From positions 1 to 64,000 of the forward strand of contig NZ_ML014768.1 in assembly GCF_003675895.1 (NCBI RefSeq): a DNA stretch of 64,000 nt. Direction: 5' to 3'. Positions 36,221-44,888 of this stretch are shown here, piece by piece (the first letter of the stretch is position 1; each line of letters starts with the position of its first letter). The position numbers and the translations under genes are program-made. The notes beneath the pieces are model-generated. The model ran no database searches. It had not been told where the DNA came from and was given only the letters and a program-made list of their open reading frames with translations. This stretch comes from Parashewanella curva (GTDB lineage Bacteria > Pseudomonadota > Gammaproteobacteria > Enterobacterales > Shewanellaceae).

Positions 36221-37714
36221 ATGATGGAACATGTTGATTGGATAGCTCGCGGGCTCGATCTTTTAGGAAGCTTGTTTTTACTTGCTGTCGGCCTTGGGGT
36301 TCTCGTTATTATTTACATGTACATTGTCGATAAAACCCAAACCACACATGCCATTCGCCGTAACTACCCTGTCATCGGCCGCTTTCGTTATCTTTTCGAG
36401 CGCCAAGGGGAGTTTTTCAGGCAATACTTTTTCTCCCAAGATCGTGAAGAAATGCCTTTTAACCGTGCTGAGCGCAGTTGGGTATATCGAGCCGCTAAAA
36501 AAGTGGATCGTTCATTGGCCTTTGGTTCTACAAGGTTATTAGAAACCGAAGGTAGCATCATGTTTATGAACACGGCTTTCCCCACGTTGGAATCAGACTT
36601 AGCCACCAGCCAGCCCTTAACCATAGGTGAAGGATGCAGGCACCCATATACCACTGCTAAAATTTGCCACATATCAGGAATGAGTTTTGGTGCGTTATCT
36701 AAGCCAGCAGTATTAGCCCTTTCAAATGGTGCCGCGAAAGCTGGATGTTGGATGAATACAGGTGAAGGCGGTTTATCGGATTATCACCTTGACGGAGGTT
36801 GCGACGTTGTCTTTCAAATTGGTACAGCCAAATATGGCGTGAGAAACCTCGACGGGCACCTCGATGATGAGAAATTAGCAGGTGTTGCCGCTCACCATGA
36901 AGTAAAAATGTTTGAGATCAAACTCAGCCAAGGCGCTAAGCCCGGTAAAGGCGGTATTTTACCCGGTAGAAAAGTAACTGAAGAAATTGCCCGTATTCGT
37001 GGTATCAAGGTCGGAGAAGATTCAATTAGCCCCAACGGCCACATAGAGTTTAAAAATGTGGGTGATATTTTAGATATGATCCAACATGTTCGAGAAGTTA
37101 CTGGTAAACCTACAGGCGTAAAAGCAGTGATAGGTGATGTTAATTGGCTTACTGACTTTTGTGAAGAAATCATGCGACGAGGCATTGAGAGTGCGCCTGA
37201 CTTTTTCACTGTAGATAGTGCCGATGGCGGAACAGGTGCAGCACCGCAACCCTTGATTGACTATGTTGGATTACCATTGAAAGAAGGTCTGCCGATTTTG
37301 GTAGATACCCTCGACGAATATCAATTACGCCCTCGTATAAAAGTGATAGCATCGGGTAAATTAATTATCCCATCAAAAGTGGCTTGGGCATTAGCAATCG
37401 GTGCTGATTTCATCGCTTCTGCTCGAGGGAATATGTTTGCCCTTGGCTGTATTCAAGCCCTACACTGTAATAAGGATACTTGCCCAACGGGGATCACCAC
37501 TCATAACCCGAAACTTCAAGCTGGCCTTGATCCCAAAAATAAAGCTGAGCGAGTTGCTAACTACAATGACAACTTACACCATGACATCGAACTGATTGCA
37601 CATTCTTGCGGAGTCTCAAGCCCAAGAGAGTTAAACAGGAAGCACGTAAGAGTTGTGATGGAAAACGGTTTATCAGTTCAACTGGATAAATATTATGCTG
37701 GTTTAAACCGCTAA
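36221..37714 (+). CDS. FMN-binding glutamate synthase-like protein
   Basis: 497 residues from the ATG at 36221 (GGAGG 5 bases upstream; the frame opens slightly earlier at a TTG that overlaps the Shine-Dalgarno). One N-terminal transmembrane helix (about 11-34) precedes a GltS central/FMN domain: GMSFGALSKPAVLALSNGAA near 150, KPGKGGILPG near 245, FFTVDSADGGTGAAPQPLID near 330, and a 3Fe-4S-type cysteine cluster in ALHCNKDTCPTGITTHN near 415. It lacks the glutaminase domain, so it is not a complete glutamate synthase. Such membrane-anchored archaeal-type GltB relatives are widespread and poorly defined. A terminator follows. Confidence 0.88.
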   Translation: MMEHVDWIARGLDLLGSLFLLAVGLGVLVIIYMYIVDKTQTTHAIRRNYPVIGRFRYLFERQGEFFRQYFFSQDREEMPFNRAERSWVYRAAKKVDRSLAFGSTRLLETEGSIMFMNTAFPTLESDLATSQPLTIGEGCRHPYTTAKICHISGMSFGALSKPAVLALSNGAAKAGCWMNTGEGGLSDYHLDGGCDVVFQIGTAKYGVRNLDGHLDDEKLAGVAAHHEVKMFEIKLSQGAKPGKGGILPGRKVTEEIARIRGIKVGEDSISPNGHIEFKNVGDILDMIQHVREVTGKPTGVKAVIGDVNWLTDFCEEIMRRGIESAPDFFTVDSADGGTGAAPQPLIDYVGLPLKEGLPILVDTLDEYQLRPRIKVIASGKLIIPSKVAWALAIGADFIASARGNMFALGCIQALHCNKDTCPTGITTHNPKLQAGLDPKNKAERVANYNDNLHHDIELIAHSCGVSSPRELNRKHVRVVMENGLSVQLDKYYAGLNR

Positions 37715-37762
37715 CATTTGATGAATCATGTAATTATTTAGCAAATCAACCTCATATCACCA

Positions 37763-37803
37763 ACGCCTGACTTTCATAAGCAACTGAAAATCAGGCGTTT
37801 TTA
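37763..37803 (+). terminator. Terminator of the glutamate synthase-like gene
   Basis: Stem ACGCCTGA (37763-37770) and TCAGGCGT (37791-37798) with a 20-base loop, followed by a run of T. Confidence 0.85.
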
Positions 37804-37841
37804 TTTAGGCATCAATATTGCTATGTTATTCAATGTCAATC

Positions 37842-37868
37842 TAATACCAGTTGCTGTAATTGGTATAA
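37842..37868. repeat. Short palindromic repeat, copy 2
   Basis: An imperfect palindrome running TAATACCAG...TTGGTATAA. It matches the reverse complement of the copy at 34410-34430. Confidence 0.55.
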
Positions 37869-37917
37869 CACTTATAAGGGAATAATATGGATATTAGGGC
37901 GTGTTGATCTTTCGTGA

Positions 37918-38654
37918 TTATTTGGCTCCCAAACAGTAGAAGCTGCAATTCCAGCTGCGATCAGCGACGAAAAGGTATTAACGGCAAAGCAGGCCTCAAA
38001 AAAGTTCAGGAAGCTCTTAAAAGTTCAGCAAATTAGATTTATTACAATGTTAGGTAAGCAACCCGATCAAACCATTGCGAGTGAGTATATACTCGTGATA
38101 CCTGAAGATGCAGGATTTCAGCGAGAATTAATTGCCATTTAGGCAAGGCACTTTCCTGTAGTAACAGTTATTCTATTACAAGGGAAAGTAACGCAGTATA
38201 AATGACAATTAAACTCGCACTACGTGGGCTTTTCAGCATTGATTCTTCTTTGTTGTGAAAGCTTAAATTAGCCCGCTAGTTCTTCACTTTCACGCCTAGA
38301 ATAATGCAACGCTGAACAAGCCCTGAAAGTTGCATCTTCAAGTATCACGAGTATAGTATCAGTGATACAACAGTCGCCAATATTCGAAGAACTCTCAATA
38401 TTCCTTCCTTTAAAAAACAAGGCAAAAAATCCAAAAGGGATCGTCAGTTGACCACCGATGACAAAAGCAAGATTCAAACTCGCCTTGGCTACGAGTCAGA
38501 CCAAACCATTGCAAAAGACTATGATGTGGATAGGTCAACCATATCCACATACAGAAGGAATATTAAGCGAGAGTCATTCAAAGCCTTTAAAAAGCGTTCA
38601 AAATGCTCAAATGAAGTGAAATTGAAACACCTAAAGGCAGATATCAATCCCTGA
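37918..38654 (+). pseudogene. HTH-repeat protein gene, 5'-truncated and split by a MITE
   Basis: Deleting 38088-38353 (266 bp) joins the two halves into one frame of 156 codons with no stop. The joined protein has two helix-turn-helix-like repeats about 51 residues apart: PDQTIASEYSISDTTVANIR and SDQTIAKDYDVDRSTISTYR, each followed by a basic tail. The 3' half still has a TTG-initiated frame of 68 codons from 38448. There is no credible start at the 5' end, so the gene was truncated before or during insertion. The original role may be a DNA-binding or transposon-associated protein. Confidence 0.75.
38088..38353. mobile_element. MITE with TA duplication inside the HTH gene (about 264 bp)
   Basis: Both ends read TATACTCGTGATAC inward, and similarity continues with TGAAGATGCA. 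Excision of 266 bp (element plus one TA) restores codons GAG TAT AGT and the reading frame of the host gene. No transposase frame lies inside. The family differs from the element at 25332 but uses the same TA target type. Confidence 0.8.
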
Positions 38655-38874
38655 AATTATTCAGCTTGTGCATAGGTAATAACACCAAGCCCATCCGATG
38701 AACAATGGTAAAAATCACTAATTAGTGATGAAAAAGCCAAGTATTAACGTTTATTATTCAATGCGATGGAGACGAAAGCCAATAAAAACCAGCACTTAAA
38801 GGGTTTTCATTTTCTAGCTCAATTTTTGCTTAATGCTTTTGATAAATCAATTTACAATGATTAAAGGGAATAAT
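38655..38874. other. Non-coding spacer in the decayed region
   Basis: Between the broken HTH gene and the split small membrane gene I see no open frame, no inverted-repeat end and no strong promoter. Confidence 0.4.
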
Positions 38875-39116
38875 ATGAATATTAGTGATATTAGTAACAT
38901 CATCATTGTCACCATCGTCTTTTTCGCCATCTTCGGGGCTGACTTTTCAAGTACCGCTTACGAATGAAACAGCTTGAAGCAAAAATAGATAGCAGCGATA
39001 AAATGAAGCTCATTGATGAAGTTGAAAGCATCAAACATCGGTTAGTGGTATTAGAGAAAATCATCACAGATAAAGGCTATGAAGTGAACGAAGAGATAAA
39101 CAAACTAAAGGGTTAA
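38875..39116 (+). pseudogene. PspB-like small membrane/coiled-coil gene, frameshifted
   Basis: A first frame (38875-38967) encodes MNISDISNIIIVTIVFFAIF, a transmembrane start, and stops after 30 codons. A second frame begins at an ATG overlapping that stop (38964-39116, 50 codons) and encodes MKQLEAKIDSSDKMKLIDEV followed by ESIKHRLVVLEKIITDKGYE. The same frame upstream of that ATG reads KYRLR, a natural junction after the helix. Together they form a PspB-like plan: helix, basic linker, coiled coil. One missing base around 38935-38950 explains the break. Translational coupling through the ATGA overlap is a less likely alternative. Confidence 0.65.
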
Positions 39117-39144
39117 TAACTTCATACAATAAAGCTCAAGTAAT

Positions 39145-39183
39145 CATAAGCCGAATATTCTCTGAGGATTCGGCTTATGTTTT
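39145..39183 (+). terminator. Terminator after the PspB-like gene
   Basis: A perfect 12-bp stem CATAAGCCGAAT (39145-39156) and ATTCGGCTTATG (39168-39179) is followed by TTTT. Confidence 0.88.
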
Positions 39184-39344
39184 AGTACCCCTTCCAAATT
39201 CTAATTTTCCCTCTAAATAGCCTATTGCTATCATTGATAAAAGCCGATAGCTTAATAAATATTCAAAATTAATACTCAAGATGTAGTAAGAAAACATATC
39301 CCTAAAACAACACACACTAAACGATTCAAAATTAAGGATGATTT

Positions 39345-39602
39345 ATGAGTGAAGATGATTTCAAAACTGAAGTGAGAAAATTAAGTAACCAAGCAAGATA
39401 CGGTTTTATCATTATCGGGCTATTACTTCTCGGAGTGAACTATTTGATTGACTCTAATTATGGCTTTCAATCTGGGTCCTCATCCAATGCTACAGCCATT
39501 GCTTTTACTGTTATCGCCTTGGTTTTGGTACTCAACTTTATTGAGAAAGGGTTACTTTTAGTATTTAAATCAAACTCCTCAAGCGCCAAAGAAAATGAGT
39601 AG
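39345..39602 (+). CDS. Small two-helix membrane protein (85 aa)
   Basis: Unknown protein with two hydrophobic segments (about 20-36 and 50-73) and short polar ends. The ribosome site AAGGATG lies before the ATG. It has no internal glycine zipper and does not resemble the paralogous small proteins elsewhere in the window. It is separated from the preceding pseudogene by a strong terminator and is convergent with yajQ. Confidence 0.65.
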   Translation: MSEDDFKTEVRKLSNQARYGFIIIGLLLLGVNYLIDSNYGFQSGSSSNATAIAFTVIALVLVLNFIEKGLLLVFKSNSSSAKENE

Positions 39603-39622
39603 ATCACTAAATAAATCAATAG

Positions 39623-39642
39623 GCACCAGCGTTCGCTGGTGC
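39623..39642. terminator. Hairpin between convergent genes
   Basis: Stem GCACCAGCG (39623-39631) and CGCTGGTGC (39634-39642) with a 2-base loop. It lies 9 bp from the yajQ stop; there is no T-run on either side. Confidence 0.6.
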
Positions 39643-39650
39643 GTTATAGA

Positions 39651-40136
39651 CTAGTCTCTAAAATTATTAAACTGAAACGGTTGCCCTAAATTAGATTCTT
39701 TTGCTAAACGCATTACCGCTTGTAAGTCATCGCGTTTTTTACCTGTCACTCGAAGGCTATCGCCTTGTATTTGCGCTTGAACTTTCAACTTAGAGGCTTT
39801 AATCAGTTTTACTAACTTTTTAGCGATATCGGTTTCAATGCCCTCTTTAAAGCGTGCCTTTAGCGAAAACGTCTTACCTAAGTGAACAGCAGTCTCATCA
39901 ACATCCATAGCCGCAGGATCTAGATTGCGCTTACTCATTTGCATACGGAAAATATCGACCAATTGCTTGCATTGAAAATCATCTTCAGCGGTTAGGGTTA
40001 CCACAAAATCATTCAACTCAATATTCGCTTCTTTACCACGAAAATCAAAACGATTGGATAGCTCACGTTTAGCATTATCGACCGCATTACGAAGTTCTAC
40101 TTTATCTACTTCCGACACAATATCCATAGATGGCAT
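39651..40136 (-). CDS. yajQ: YajQ family nucleotide-binding protein
   Basis: 161 residues, full length. It begins [20 protein letters not shown] and contains [26 protein letters not shown] and the C-terminal [13 protein letters not shown], all YajQ hallmarks. The family binds nucleotides; the Xanthomonas homolog binds cyclic di-GMP and works with a LysR regulator. Monocistronic, reverse strand. Confidence 0.95.
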   Translation of the reverse strand: MPSMDIVSEVDKVELRNAVDNAKRELSNRFDFRGKEANIELNDFVVTLTAEDDFQCKQLVDIFRMQMSKRNLDPAAMDVDETAVHLGKTFSLKARFKEGIETDIAKKLVKLIKASKLKVQAQIQGDSLRVTGKKRDDLQAVMRLAKESNLGQPFQFNNFRD

Positions 40137-40318
40137 AATGGTTTCTCACTAAGAATATAATTGTTGAAAAGTATAAAAGCTTGCTGCTTGAGAATCGAGT
40201 ATTTCCATTAAACAATCGTAATTTTGAAAGGATTTATTCACAATAAAAATCAATTCATTGCCTTTTGGCCGCTGCAAAATATAATAAATGCCGACACTTT
40301 CCTACATGAGAGACTTAG

Positions 40319-40678
40319 TTGAAGTATTCACTGATTTTTAAATGCTTACTTGTTATCTGCTTTGTGGTGATTAGCTATTTAGTTTTTTCGCGTCCAACAT
40401 ACAGCCAAAGTAGTTTTGAGCACATGGATAAAGTTGGCCATTTCGGTAGTTTCTTTGCTTTAGCTTGGTTAACTTATGGTGCATTTAAGCCAAAATGGTA
40501 TTGGCTCACCTCTGCATTGGCCGCCTATGCTTTATTGATCGAAGTGATTCAGGGCTTCCTTCCCTACCGTAGCGCATCTCTTGCCGATTTCATTGCTGAT
40601 TTAGCAGGCGTTGCCGCATTTTATATAGCATTAATGAGTTACCATAAACTAAAATCTCAGCTTGCTAGACAAGGTTGA
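40319..40678 (+). CDS. VanZ-like membrane protein
   Basis: 119 residues with four hydrophobic helices (about 5-22, 39-54, 60-77, 88-106). The VanZ-type motif MDKVGHFGSFFALAWL (near 36-51) and YRSASLADFIADLAG (near 82-96) are present. It starts with TTG, with GAGAG 6-7 bases upstream; no ATG fits. Function of free-standing VanZ-like proteins is unknown. The panE-like gene begins 4 bp after its stop, so they are one unit. Confidence 0.8.
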   Translation: MKYSLIFKCLLVICFVVISYLVFSRPTYSQSSFEHMDKVGHFGSFFALAWLTYGAFKPKWYWLTSALAAYALLIEVIQGFLPYRSASLADFIADLAGVAAFYIALMSYHKLKSQLARQG

Positions 40679-40682
40679 ACAG

Positions 40683-41594
40683 GTGACAGGAAGAAAACCA
40701 AAACTTGGTATTGTGGGAGCAGGTAATATTGGTCAGCTATTAGCCTTTCAGCTAGCTGAAAAATTCGATGTTTGCTTGATCAGTCATCGTTACAGTGCCC
40801 CCACAGAAAAACAGATGTCACTCACCAGCCTGTCACAAGACATCAGCGAACAGACGTTTAAGATCCTGCCATCAAATCACGCCGCAATATCAGAGTTAGA
40901 TATAGTATTAGTGTGCGTAAAAGCTTACCAAGTTATCGAGGCGATTGAGCCACTACTTCTGCACTTACCATCACATGCTCATTTGATTTTGATGCATAAT
41001 GGCATGGGACCATATTTATCCATTGTTCCACGTTTAAAAGTAACTCAAGGTTTATCATTAGCCACAACATCGCAAGGCGCATATCGCGACAATCAATGGC
41101 ATGTTACCCATTCAGGTAATGGGTTAACACAGTTTGGTCATATAGATGGAACCCCATTGTCTCCCCAAGCTAAACATCTGATGCTTCAATCCATTCCAAA
41201 CAGTGAATGGGTATCAGAAATTTTACCTGCGCTCTGGCAAAAGTTAGCCATTAATGCCGTTATAAATCCCCTCACAGCTTTGCATCAATGTCTCAATGGT
41301 GACATAGCGTTACCCAAGTTTCAGCCCACGGTTCAGGCCATTCTTACCGAGCTTTTTGATGTGGCTAAAGCCGAGGGAATTACGCTCGACCAGACAGAAA
41401 CCGAACGAAGAGTTTTCGAGGTGATAAAGTTAACGGCAAGCAACCGCTCCTCAATGCAACAAGATGTAAATTCAGGTCGTCAAACCGAGATTGAATATAT
41501 TAATGGCTTTATTGAGAAACAAGCGAAAAAACATAGTATTGACTGCCCAGTAAACCATAGCTTGTGTGCCGAAATTACTGCTTTACATCAATAA
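40683..41594 (+). CDS. panE: 2-dehydropantoate 2-reductase-like protein
   Basis: Ketopantoate reductase family: NADPH reduction of 2-dehydropantoate to pantoate. Residues about 8-20 carry the Rossmann motif GIVGAGNIGQLLA; the catalytic Lys/Asn region KLAINAVINPLTALH is near 189; SSMQQDVNSGRQTEIEYING near 250-270 is the substrate-site signature. I set the start at the GTG at 40683, just after the VanZ-like stop, with AAGG upstream; an overlapping TTG at 40662 is possible. panB and panC are at 60.7-62.4 kb, so the pathway's reductase is plausibly encoded here. Confidence 0.9.
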   Translation: MTGRKPKLGIVGAGNIGQLLAFQLAEKFDVCLISHRYSAPTEKQMSLTSLSQDISEQTFKILPSNHAAISELDIVLVCVKAYQVIEAIEPLLLHLPSHAHLILMHNGMGPYLSIVPRLKVTQGLSLATTSQGAYRDNQWHVTHSGNGLTQFGHIDGTPLSPQAKHLMLQSIPNSEWVSEILPALWQKLAINAVINPLTALHQCLNGDIALPKFQPTVQAILTELFDVAKAEGITLDQTETERRVFEVIKLTASNRSSMQQDVNSGRQTEIEYINGFIEKQAKKHSIDCPVNHSLCAEITALHQ

Positions 41595-41695
41595 AGGCAC
41601 ATAAAACGTCAGGAATTCTGTTTTTAAGTGCTATTTTTCAGTAGAATAGCGCTCCACAAATGAAACTGCTTAATGATTATTTAGTACGAGTGTAG

Positions 41696-42946
41696 ATGAG
41701 TCTTGTAGCCATAGGGATCAACCACAAAACCGCCTCAGTAGATTTGCGTGAGAAAGTCGCCTTTTCTCCTGATGTGATCCATACCGCCATGCAAGAGTTG
41801 GCTCAATGCGCTCCCGCTGGCGAAGCGGTGATCCTGTCAACGTGCAATAGAACCGAACTCTACTGTAATCACATTAGTGCTGAAGTTGCGATTGCTTGGC
41901 TACATCGCTTCCATGACATCCCTGAAGAGCAACTAACTGAACACAGTTACGCACTAGAGAATCAAGAAGCCATTAATCATTTAATGCGCGTATCAGCAGG
42001 CTTAGACTCGTTAGTGCTTGGTGAGCCGCAAATCCTTGGACAAGTTAAGCAGTCATTTACCAAAGCCAAAGAAGCCGGAACCGTTGGTGCAACACTTGAC
42101 CGTCTGTTTCAGACCACGTTTTCAGTAGCTAAACGCATTCGTACAGAAACTGAAATCGGCAGTGCTGCTGTTTCAGTGGCCTTTGCTGCCGTGAGTATGG
42201 CAAAGCACATTTTCTCATCCTTGAGTAATACCAATGTGCTGCTCATTGGCGCAGGTGAAACCATCGAATTAGTGGCCAGACACCTTAAAGATAATGGCGT
42301 AAAGTCAATTACTGTTGCCAACCGCACTCTTACACGTGCAGAATCCATGTGCGAAGAATTTGATGCTAAAGCTGTAACCTTAGAGCACATCCCAGAGCAC
42401 TTGCCTCATGCTGATATTGTGATTTCTTCTACCGCTAGCCCATTGCCGATTTTGGGTAAAGGCCTTGTGGAAACCGCGCTCAAACAACGCCGTCATCAAC
42501 CTATGCTATTGGTGGATATTGCCGTTCCTCGTGATATCGAAGCCGAAGTCGGTGAGCTTGATGATGCATTTTTATACACAGTGGATGATCTGCAAAATAT
42601 CATTGAGCAGAACATGGCATCTCGCCAACAAGCGGCAGAGCAAGCGGAGTTGATTGCTAAAGACGAATCAGCTCAATTCAGTGCCTTGTTGCGTTCTTTG
42701 CGTAATGTCGATAGCATTCGCCAATATCGTGAGCAAAGCCTTGCCGTTAAAGATGAATTGGTCGCTAAAGCGCTCAATAAAATGGAACAAGGCGGCGATC
42801 AACAACAAATTATTCTAGAATTAGCCAATAAGTTAACCAATCGGCTGATTCATGCCCCAACTCAAGCCTTAACGAAAGCCAGTCGTCAAGGTGATGTAAA
42901 TACATTAGAAACGTTAAAGTCCATACTTGGGCTCGACAAACACTAA
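41696..42946 (+). CDS. hemA: Glutamyl-tRNA reductase
   Basis: HemA reduces glutamyl-tRNA(Glu) to glutamate-1-semialdehyde, the first step of C5 heme synthesis. The catalytic cysteine is in [12 protein letters not shown] near 50. The [17 protein letters not shown] block is near 103-119, the NADPH-binding segment [16 protein letters not shown] near 182, and a C-terminal helical dimerisation domain closes the protein. 416 residues is normal. It is first in hemA-prfA-prmC, the standard gammaproteobacterial order. lolB, usually divergent from hemA in Shewanella, is instead 8.5 kb downstream. Confidence 0.98.
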   Translation: MSLVAIGINHKTASVDLREKVAFSPDVIHTAMQELAQCAPAGEAVILSTCNRTELYCNHISAEVAIAWLHRFHDIPEEQLTEHSYALENQEAINHLMRVSAGLDSLVLGEPQILGQVKQSFTKAKEAGTVGATLDRLFQTTFSVAKRIRTETEIGSAAVSVAFAAVSMAKHIFSSLSNTNVLLIGAGETIELVARHLKDNGVKSITVANRTLTRAESMCEEFDAKAVTLEHIPEHLPHADIVISSTASPLPILGKGLVETALKQRRHQPMLLVDIAVPRDIEAEVGELDDAFLYTVDDLQNIIEQNMASRQQAAEQAELIAKDESAQFSALLRSLRNVDSIRQYREQSLAVKDELVAKALNKMEQGGDQQQIILELANKLTNRLIHAPTQALTKASRQGDVNTLETLKSILGLDKH

Positions 42947-42960
42947 GGTCTACCATTCCC

Positions 42961-44043
42961 ATGAAGGATTCCGTGATCCGCAAGCTTGAAGGCTTGCTAG
43001 AACGTAATGATGAAGTTACCGCGCTGTTAGGCGATCCTGACACCATTTCCGATCAAGACAAGTTTCGTGCACTTTCAAAAGAATTTGCCCAACTAGAAGA
43101 AGTAGTCAAAACCTTTAAAGCCTATCAGCAAGCACAAAGTGATCTTGAAACTGCCCAAGAGATGATGGAAGAAGATGATCCAGATCTCAAAGAAATGGCA
43201 CAAGAAGAACTGTCTGCGGCCAAAGAAACCATTGAAACCTTAGAGCACGATTTACAAATCCTGTTGCTACCGAAAGATCCAAACGATGACACCAATGCCT
43301 TTGTTGAAATTCGTGCCGGTGCTGGCGGTGACGAAGCCGCTATTTTTGCTGGCGATTTGTTTCGTATGTACAGCCGCTTCGCGGAAGCTAATAAGTGGCA
43401 AGTAGAGATCATGAGCCAAAACGAAGGCGAACATGGTGGCTTTAAAGAAATCATTTTGAAGATGAGCGGTGAAAGCGTCTACGGCAAAATGAAATTTGAA
43501 TCCGGTGGTCACCGAGTTCAGCGTGTACCAGAAACTGAATCTCAAGGTCGTGTTCATACTTCTGCTGTTACAGTCGTTGTTATGCATGAAGTGCCTGAAG
43601 CGGAAGCCATTGAAATCAACCCAGCCGACTTAAAAGTGGATACTTTCCGTGCGTCTGGCGCCGGTGGTCAGCACGTCAACAAAACTGATTCTGCGATTCG
43701 AATCACCCACATTCCAACGGGCTTAGTGGTTGAATGCCAAGACCAGCGCTCACAGCACAAAAACCGTGCCCAAGCCATGAGTGTGCTTTCTGCTCGTTTG
43801 CAATCGATGGAAGATGAAAAACGTCGCAGCGAAGAAGAGTCAACGCGCCGTAGCCTTGTAGCCAGCGGAGACCGTTCAGAACGAATCCGTACTTATAACT
43901 TCCCACAAGGCCGTGTCAGTGATCACCGCATCAACCTAACGCTATATCGTTTGGGTGAAGTAATGGAAGGTGATTTAAACGCCATCCTAGATCCAATCAT
44001 GCAAGAGTACCAAGCCGATCAATTAGCGGCACTTGGAGTATAA
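42961..44043 (+). CDS. prfA: Peptide chain release factor 1
   Basis: RF1 recognises UAA and UAG and triggers peptidyl-tRNA hydrolysis. The 360 residues show the PxT anticodon-like motif as P-E-T (RVPETESQ near 184) and the catalytic GGQ in [17 protein letters not shown] near 230. The first 100 residues form the helical domain 1. The next gene, prmC, methylates the GGQ glutamine, and the two lie 5 bp apart. Confidence 0.99.
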   Translation: MKDSVIRKLEGLLERNDEVTALLGDPDTISDQDKFRALSKEFAQLEEVVKTFKAYQQAQSDLETAQEMMEEDDPDLKEMAQEELSAAKETIETLEHDLQILLLPKDPNDDTNAFVEIRAGAGGDEAAIFAGDLFRMYSRFAEANKWQVEIMSQNEGEHGGFKEIILKMSGESVYGKMKFESGGHRVQRVPETESQGRVHTSAVTVVVMHEVPEAEAIEINPADLKVDTFRASGAGGQHVNKTDSAIRITHIPTGLVVECQDQRSQHKNRAQAMSVLSARLQSMEDEKRRSEEESTRRSLVASGDRSERIRTYNFPQGRVSDHRINLTLYRLGEVMEGDLNAILDPIMQEYQADQLAALGV

Positions 44044-44048
44044 ACTGA

Positions 44049-44888
44049 GTGACAAAAACCATAGCACAAGCACTCTCATGGGCAAGTGAACAACTTGCCC
44101 ATACTTCTGAATCGGCTTCACTGGATGCCGAAGTGTGCTTGATGCATGTGCTCAATAAAAATCGCACCTACTTATATACATGGCCAGATAAAACGCTTTC
44201 AGATACAGAGCAAACGAGCTTTCATGAGATAATCGTCAAGCGTGAGCAAGGTCACCCTGTTGCTCACATTGTAGGTGAACGCGAATTTTGGTCACTGCCA
44301 TTATTGGTCAATGCCACCACGCTTATTCCAAGACCAGACACTGAAATTCTGGTTGAAACGGCGTTAACGCTTCCTTTACCAGAACAGGCTAAAGTGCTCG
44401 ATTTAGGCACAGGCACTGGTGCGATTGCTTTGGCGTTAGCCTCTGAAAAACCAAACTGGCATGTGATGGCAGTCGATAAAGTTGAAGACGCTGTTAAGCT
44501 TGCGCAAACAAACCAAGGTCGTTTGCAACTTAACAATGTCACTATTAAGCAAAGTGATTGGTTTTCAGCAGTAGAAGCCCAAACCTTTGATCTAATTGTA
44601 TCCAACCCACCATACATTGATGAGCAAGACGAGCACTTAACGCAAGGCGATGTGCGTTTTGAGCCACTTAGTGCATTAACTGCACCAAATGAAGGCTTTG
44701 CCGATTTATTCCATATTGCCGACATTGCTAAAAACTGCCTTAACCCTAATGGTTTTTTATTAATGGAACACGGCTACCAGCAAGGGGAAAAACTCAGACA
44801 TCAATTAACCAAACTGGGGTACTCTCAAGTAAAAACCATTAAAGATTTTGGTAATAATGAACGCTGTACTTTGGGAAAACTCAAGTAG
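44049..44888 (+). CDS. prmC: Release factor glutamine methyltransferase
   Basis: PrmC (HemK) N5-methylates the GGQ glutamine of RF1/RF2 using S-adenosylmethionine. Visible: the N-terminal helical domain, ARPDTE-type region IPRPDTEILVETAL near 95, SAM-binding VLDLGTGTGAIALALA near 116-131, and the substrate motif VSNPPYIDE near 182. 279 residues; GTG start following prfA directly. Its last 8 bp overlap the end of the convergent ankyrin gene, so the two stop codons are nested. Confidence 0.97.
   Translation: MTKTIAQALSWASEQLAHTSESASLDAEVCLMHVLNKNRTYLYTWPDKTLSDTEQTSFHEIIVKREQGHPVAHIVGEREFWSLPLLVNATTLIPRPDTEILVETALTLPLPEQAKVLDLGTGTGAIALALASEKPNWHVMAVDKVEDAVKLAQTNQGRLQLNNVTIKQSDWFSAVEAQTFDLIVSNPPYIDEQDEHLTQGDVRFEPLSALTAPNEGFADLFHIADIAKNCLNPNGFLLMEHGYQQGEKLRHQLTKLGYSQVKTIKDFGNNERCTLGKLK

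Larger units (their letters stand above)
37897..38654. mobile_element. Decayed insertion with MITE-type left end
   Basis: The end GGGCGTGTTGATCTTTCG is preceded by TA and closely resembles the GAGCCTGTTGATCTTTCG end of the element at 25332. Just upstream, 37876-37896 (GGGAATAATATGGATATTA) copies the ribosome site and first codons of the small gene at 38875, so the insertion appears to interrupt a second copy of that gene after codon 3. I cannot find the matching right end, so the element's true limit is uncertain; the coordinates cover the end and the broken gene it carries. Confidence 0.5.

Noticed and set aside
42961-44043. PrfA P-E-T motif as a defect
   Set aside because: The RF1 determinant is PxT with a variable middle residue, so P-E-T is acceptable.
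44264-44725. Reverse frame of 153 codons
   Set aside because: Antisense shadow of the prmC methyltransferase domain.
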